7,609 nucleotides of DNA. Source: Fidelibacterota bacterium (lineage in GTDB: Bacteria; Fidelibacterota; Fidelibacteria; Fidelibacterales; Fidelibacteraceae). Location of the stretch: NCBI GenBank assembly GCA_016937825.1, contig JAFGVT010000025.1, positions 1 to 7,609 on the forward strand, given 5' to 3'. Position 1 is the stretch's first letter. Every line of letters begins with the position of its first letter. The position numbers and the translations under genes were made by a program. Below are positions 4,963-7,609 of this stretch, one piece after another. A model generated the notes under the pieces. That model made no database searches, was not told the origin of the DNA, and worked only from the letters and a program-made list of their open reading frames with translations.

Positions 4963-6357
4963 ATGCGCAAATCATTTATTATTCTATCGCTTTTTCTATG
5001 TTTGCACGCCGTCACTTCCCGGGGCGGCAACACGATGTTCGAGTCACTCGTTCAGGAAACCTTCCCTTTCCTCCCGGATACGCTCATGGTTCCCTCACTG
5101 GACTATCGTGTCTTCCACCATGAATTATACCGGGAAACCCTGTACGACACCCTCTTGAGCAGAAATACGCTGCGATCGCAGCAAACCAGCATGATCTTTC
5201 CTGCGGGGCCGCTCCGTGTTAAAACCGTTTGGACCCGGAGCGTCAACGATCTTTCGGATCTGCTTCAAAACCCCTATGCCGAAATGTCGTTTCGTCCGGT
5301 ATCGCATGCCTTTGATCTGTCGGCTCAAACCCGTATCGGCGGCTGGCTGATCCAGCCGGGGCTGAGATTTGCTTTCTCGGGTTTTTCCGACACCCTTGCC
5401 GTGACGGATTTTCCCGTCAGCAAAACGGCCGCGCTGAACAGCTATTTCTTCAACTTACTCCCCTCTACTTTCGGGGATACCCTTCCATACCGATATCAAT
5501 TCCGTCATTATGCCGTTTCCTGTCTGGCCGGAAGATCGCTTGGAGACAAGCGGCTGTTCGTTCACATGAACTATTCAAACTCTGTGAACCGGCTGAGCGA
5601 AATCCACGAGAACACCAGTGACTTCGCCAAGATCCGGGGACCGCGCGAGACCCTCGCGGTCCTTTCCCTGCCCTCGCTGAACATCATTTCCGGCATCTCC
5701 ATGAACCCAGGCTCCCTGCTTTGGCTGGGATACCGCTATCTTCAGATTCCGCTGAGCTGGGAACATACCCTTTTCCCCGATGATCCCGACACCCTGGAGA
5801 TCGTAACGCTTGCAAGCGGTAAAACGCATTACCATTCGCTGGTGGGGGGATACCGAACGCTTTCTGGCCGCCTTGACCTCCGGACGGACATTTCAGCCGG
5901 TGCAATTTCCGGCGACCTTTCGGTAAGCACTCCCGTCATGGGGTATCTTTTTTATATCCTGCCTATCTCGCATCAGGGAGATATTTCCGGCAGAATGCGG
6001 TATATCTCCGGGCATGTATCCCTTAAATATCCCTTTTATGCGGGAAGATCCGTCCTTACTCCCCGCTTCGAACTGATCTCCGCACGCTGCTGGAGCAACC
6101 TGAAGGCGGACGCGCAGCTTGAATTCGGATTGGAGGACATTCACGCCGAGCAGGATTATATCGATGCCGTTCATCTTGCTTCTTTCGGACTTTCAGCGCA
6201 AATTCCCCTGACCCGCGAGCTCTCCTTTTCCCTGGAAGCGGATCAGCTGATCCCGTATATCCGGAGGATATATCCCGAACCGCTTCCCCCGGAGCCCACC
6301 GACATCCGGCGTTACGGCGGCTTGTCCGTCTCAGCGGGAATATCGATGAAATGGTGA
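4963..6357 (+). CDS. Exported beta-rich protein, probable outer-membrane beta-barrel
   Basis: This 464-residue protein matches no family I can name. Residues 1-19 (M-R-K-S, then a Leu/Ile/Phe/Cys-rich core) look like a signal peptide cleaved near A-V-T-S. The Cys in LFLCLHA lacks a proper lipobox, so a lipoprotein is unlikely. The rest alternates hydrophobic and polar residues in strand-length segments, for example HAFDLSAQTRIGGWLIQPGL, GRLDLRTDISAGA, GHVSLKYPF and FGLSAQIPL, joined by Asp/Asn/Pro turns. The protein ends GGLSVSAGISMKW: alternating residues with a terminal aromatic, like the beta-signal read by the BAM complex. Placement in the outer membrane is therefore likely; transport, assembly or anchoring function is unknown. 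An in-frame stop at 4945 rules out a longer form. The Shine-Dalgarno match is poor (AGG, 3 bases from ATG) and a hairpin lies directly upstream. It may work with the neighbouring secreted protein, but that rests on position only. Confidence 0.75.
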   Translation: MRKSFIILSLFLCLHAVTSRGGNTMFESLVQETFPFLPDTLMVPSLDYRVFHHELYRETLYDTLLSRNTLRSQQTSMIFPAGPLRVKTVWTRSVNDLSDLLQNPYAEMSFRPVSHAFDLSAQTRIGGWLIQPGLRFAFSGFSDTLAVTDFPVSKTAALNSYFFNLLPSTFGDTLPYRYQFRHYAVSCLAGRSLGDKRLFVHMNYSNSVNRLSEIHENTSDFAKIRGPRETLAVLSLPSLNIISGISMNPGSLLWLGYRYLQIPLSWEHTLFPDDPDTLEIVTLASGKTHYHSLVGGYRTLSGRLDLRTDISAGAISGDLSVSTPVMGYLFYILPISHQGDISGRMRYISGHVSLKYPFYAGRSVLTPRFELISARCWSNLKADAQLEFGLEDIHAEQDYIDAVHLASFGLSAQIPLTRELSFSLEADQLIPYIRRIYPEPLPPEPTDIRRYGGLSVSAGISMKW

Positions 6358-6377
6358 TTTTTACCCTGTCAAATCAC
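6354..6377. repeat. Operator-like inverted repeat across the end of the barrel gene and the next promoter
   Basis: GTGATTT (6354-6360) and AAATCAC (6371-6377) are perfect 7-base inverted copies with a 10-base gap. The left arm holds the barrel gene's stop codon. The right arm and gap cover the predicted -35 box (6366-6371) of the oxidoreductase gene. There is no T-tract, so it does not look like an intrinsic terminator. A repressor-binding site is possible; chance cannot be excluded. Confidence 0.35.
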
Positions 6378-6395
6378 ATGGAAAGGACTTATACT
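6366..6395 (+). promoter_or_regulatory. Candidate leaderless promoter of the FAD oxidoreductase gene
   Basis: CTGTCA (6366-6371, 4 of 6 matches to TTGACA), an 18-base spacer, then TATACT (6390-6395, 5 of 6 to TATAAT). Standard spacing puts the transcription start at 6402, the A of the ATG. AAGGA at 6383-6387 is 14 bases from the ATG, far for a Shine-Dalgarno site, and would lie outside the transcript. The geometry is identical to the promoter at 1223-1252. Confidence 0.55.
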
Positions 6396-6401
6396 TAAGC
6401 C

Positions 6402-7609
6402 ATGAAAAACACTTATGACCTTATCGTGATCGGATCCGGGCTTGGCGGACTTACGGCAGGCGCGGAACTGGCAAGCAGAGGACAGCGCGTCCTTGTTCTG
6501 GAACAGCATTTTCAGGTGGGCGGTTCAGCCACGTCATTTAAACGCAAGGGCTTCACGTATGAAGCCGGGTTGCACATGACCGCCGCGATCGATGAAGAAA
6601 GCGACCAGTATGACTTCTTCAAAAAATGCGGATTGCTGGAAAAGCTCACCTATGTCCCGGCGCCCGAATTTTACTGTTTCAAGGGTAAGGGATTTGAATT
6701 TTTATTCGGGAATGATGTCGAGGACAATATCCGCCGGCTGAAAGAAATGTTCCCTGATGAGGCGCGCGGTATCGACACCTATTTCCAAACCATTTTTTCA
6801 GTTCATGATAAAACCATGGAATTGAGTAAATTAAGCGGACTGCGCCGTCTATTTGCGCTTTTGATCTCTCCCCTTTTCTATCCGAAAGTACTGACGAGCA
6901 TGTTCGGGAATGTCGGCAATTTTCTTGATCGTCTTTTTCGGGATGAACGCATTAAGGAGATCCTGCTTGCGAATATCGGATATTACGATGACGATCCTTA
7001 TGAGCTCTCGTTGCTGTTTTATGCCATCGCGCAGACAGGATATTATCGAAAAGGCGGATATTATATTCAGGGCGGATCCCACCGACTGCCCTATGCCATG
7101 GCGGAGTATATCACCCTTCAGGGCGGTGAGGTCCTGACATCGAAGCAAGCGACAAAGATCCTCGTTGAGAACGGTCTTGCCGTCGGAGTCGAATACCGCG
7201 ACAGCAAGGATACCGCTGCCGAGCCTGCGTTATCCCGCGCCTATGCGCCGGTGATCATTGCGAATGCGGCCATTCCGAATGTGGCAAATGAACTTCTGGA
7301 CGACGGGATCGCTCCGTCGTGGAAAAAGAAGATCAACAAAATGAAGGTCGGTCCTTCCATTATGACCGTCTATATCGCCATGGACAAGCCCCTGAAAGCT
7401 ATGGGCAACACGTGCTATTCCTGCAATTATTATGATTCAAAGAATTTTACCCTTAAAGAAATGGCAGCGCTGCACCGTGCCGATTTTGACGAACGCCCTT
7501 TCATCCTGTGCGATTACTCCCAGCTGGATTCGCAACTCACGCCTGAAGGGAGCGGTTATGCCGTCCTTTCCCTGTTCGATTATTACGAGGACTGGGCGGG
7601 GTTGTCCGA
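6402..7609 (+). CDS. CrtI/CrtISO/retinol saturase-like FAD-dependent oxidoreductase (3' truncated by window edge)
   Basis: The frame runs from ATG 6402 without a stop to the window end: 402 codons, against about 490-530 for the family, so roughly 100 residues are missing, including the C-terminal FAD-contacting motif. The N-terminus is a clear Rossmann dinucleotide fold: DLIVIGSGLGGLTAGAELA (G11-x-G13-x-G15-G16) ending at E34, which should bind the FAD ribose. GGSATSFKRKGFTYEAGLH (40-58) and YYIQGGSHRLPYAMAEY (220-236) are typical of the phytoene desaturase/carotenoid isomerase/retinol saturase group. VIIANAAIPNVANELL (284-299) matches the second FAD-contact segment. These enzymes desaturate, isomerise, saturate or oxidise polyenes and related lipids. 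The substrate here is unknown, and no carotenoid genes are visible nearby. C338-x-x-C341 is a CxxC pair I do not recognise as a family feature. The gene lies 44 bases after the barrel gene with its own predicted promoter. Confidence 0.9.
   Translation, partial: MKNTYDLIVIGSGLGGLTAGAELASRGQRVLVLEQHFQVGGSATSFKRKGFTYEAGLHMTAAIDEESDQYDFFKKCGLLEKLTYVPAPEFYCFKGKGFEFLFGNDVEDNIRRLKEMFPDEARGIDTYFQTIFSVHDKTMELSKLSGLRRLFALLISPLFYPKVLTSMFGNVGNFLDRLFRDERIKEILLANIGYYDDDPYELSLLFYAIAQTGYYRKGGYYIQGGSHRLPYAMAEYITLQGGEVLTSKQATKILVENGLAVGVEYRDSKDTAAEPALSRAYAPVIIANAAIPNVANELLDDGIAPSWKKKINKMKVGPSIMTVYIAMDKPLKAMGNTCYSCNYYDSKNFTLKEMAALHRADFDERPFILCDYSQLDSQLTPEGSGYAVLSLFDYYEDWAGLS

Noticed and set aside
5575..5835. 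Minus-strand open frame inside the barrel gene
   Set aside because: It is in register with the sense frame, low in complexity, and has no start signal or recognisable product.
6354..6377. Inverted repeat as a terminator of the barrel gene
   Set aside because: It is AT-rich, has a 10-base loop and is followed by no T-run, so it cannot be supported as an intrinsic terminator; listed as a possible operator instead.
6849..7148. Short open frames on both strands near 6849-7148
   Set aside because: They are shadows within the FAD oxidoreductase gene, whose frame runs unbroken from 6402 to the window end with clear family motifs.
1..7609. Mobile element, phage, CRISPR or defence system
   Set aside because: No transposase, integrase, direct-repeat array, tRNA or toxin-antitoxin-like gene was seen, and the genes look like ordinary chromosomal envelope and metabolic genes.

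Overview
The window looks like part of a chromosome of a Gram-negative bacterium from the FCB (Fibrobacteres-Chlorobi-Bacteroidetes) group or one of its candidate-phylum relatives. The main evidence is a large secreted protein with a C-terminal domain of the type IX secretion (T9SS) sorting type, carrying the NYPNPFNP motif common in Ignavibacteria, Calditrichota, Marinimicrobia, Cloacimonadota and similar lineages. A lipoprotein and a probable outer-membrane beta-barrel protein also point to a two-membrane cell. I cannot place it more precisely. All seven genes are on the + strand and tightly spaced, and no gap exceeds about 120 bases. I saw no RNA genes, CRISPR arrays, insertion sequences or phage genes.

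Layout: (1) 1-471, the 3' half of a MeaB/ArgK-type GTPase gene, cut by the window edge. (2) 533-1138, a lipoprotein with two LysM domains, closed by a very clear intrinsic terminator (1161-1185). (3) 1259-1954 and 1941-2417, an overlapping pair: a family-2 glycosyltransferase resembling polyprenyl-phosphate sugar transferases, and a small membrane protein of the COG2426 / Sm_multidrug_ex family. (4) 2526-4901, a 791-residue secreted helical protein with the T9SS-type sorting domain, followed by a strong hairpin terminator (4921-4954). (5) 4963-6357, an exported beta-rich protein ending like an outer-membrane barrel. (6) 6402 to the window end, the first 402 codons of a CrtI-like FAD-dependent oxidoreductase. 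This last gene is open at its 3' end.

How the genes fit together: most of the window concerns the cell envelope (lipoprotein, lipid-linked sugar transfer, membrane transport, exported surface protein, outer-membrane barrel). The MeaB-like protein belongs to B12-dependent methylmalonyl-CoA metabolism, and its partner genes probably lie upstream of the window. The tightest functional unit is the glycosyltransferase/membrane protein pair, which overlap by 14 bases. A plausible but unproven reading is lipid-linked sugar synthesis coupled to movement of the lipid carrier.

Regulation is the most curious part. The glycosyltransferase and the FAD oxidoreductase both have a sigma70-like promoter with the same geometry (-35 hexamer, 18 bases, TATAYT, 6 bases, ATG). 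This predicts transcription starting on the A of the start codon, that is, leaderless mRNAs. The lipoprotein and the T9SS-type protein instead share TTG-N20-TACYTTT, close to the Bacteroidetes promoter form, with a leader of about 30 bases and a good Shine-Dalgarno site. I found no convincing wholly new system. The best leads are the two promoter/translation modes, the glycosyltransferase/COG2426 pair, and the unclassified T9SS-type protein with its neighbouring barrel.
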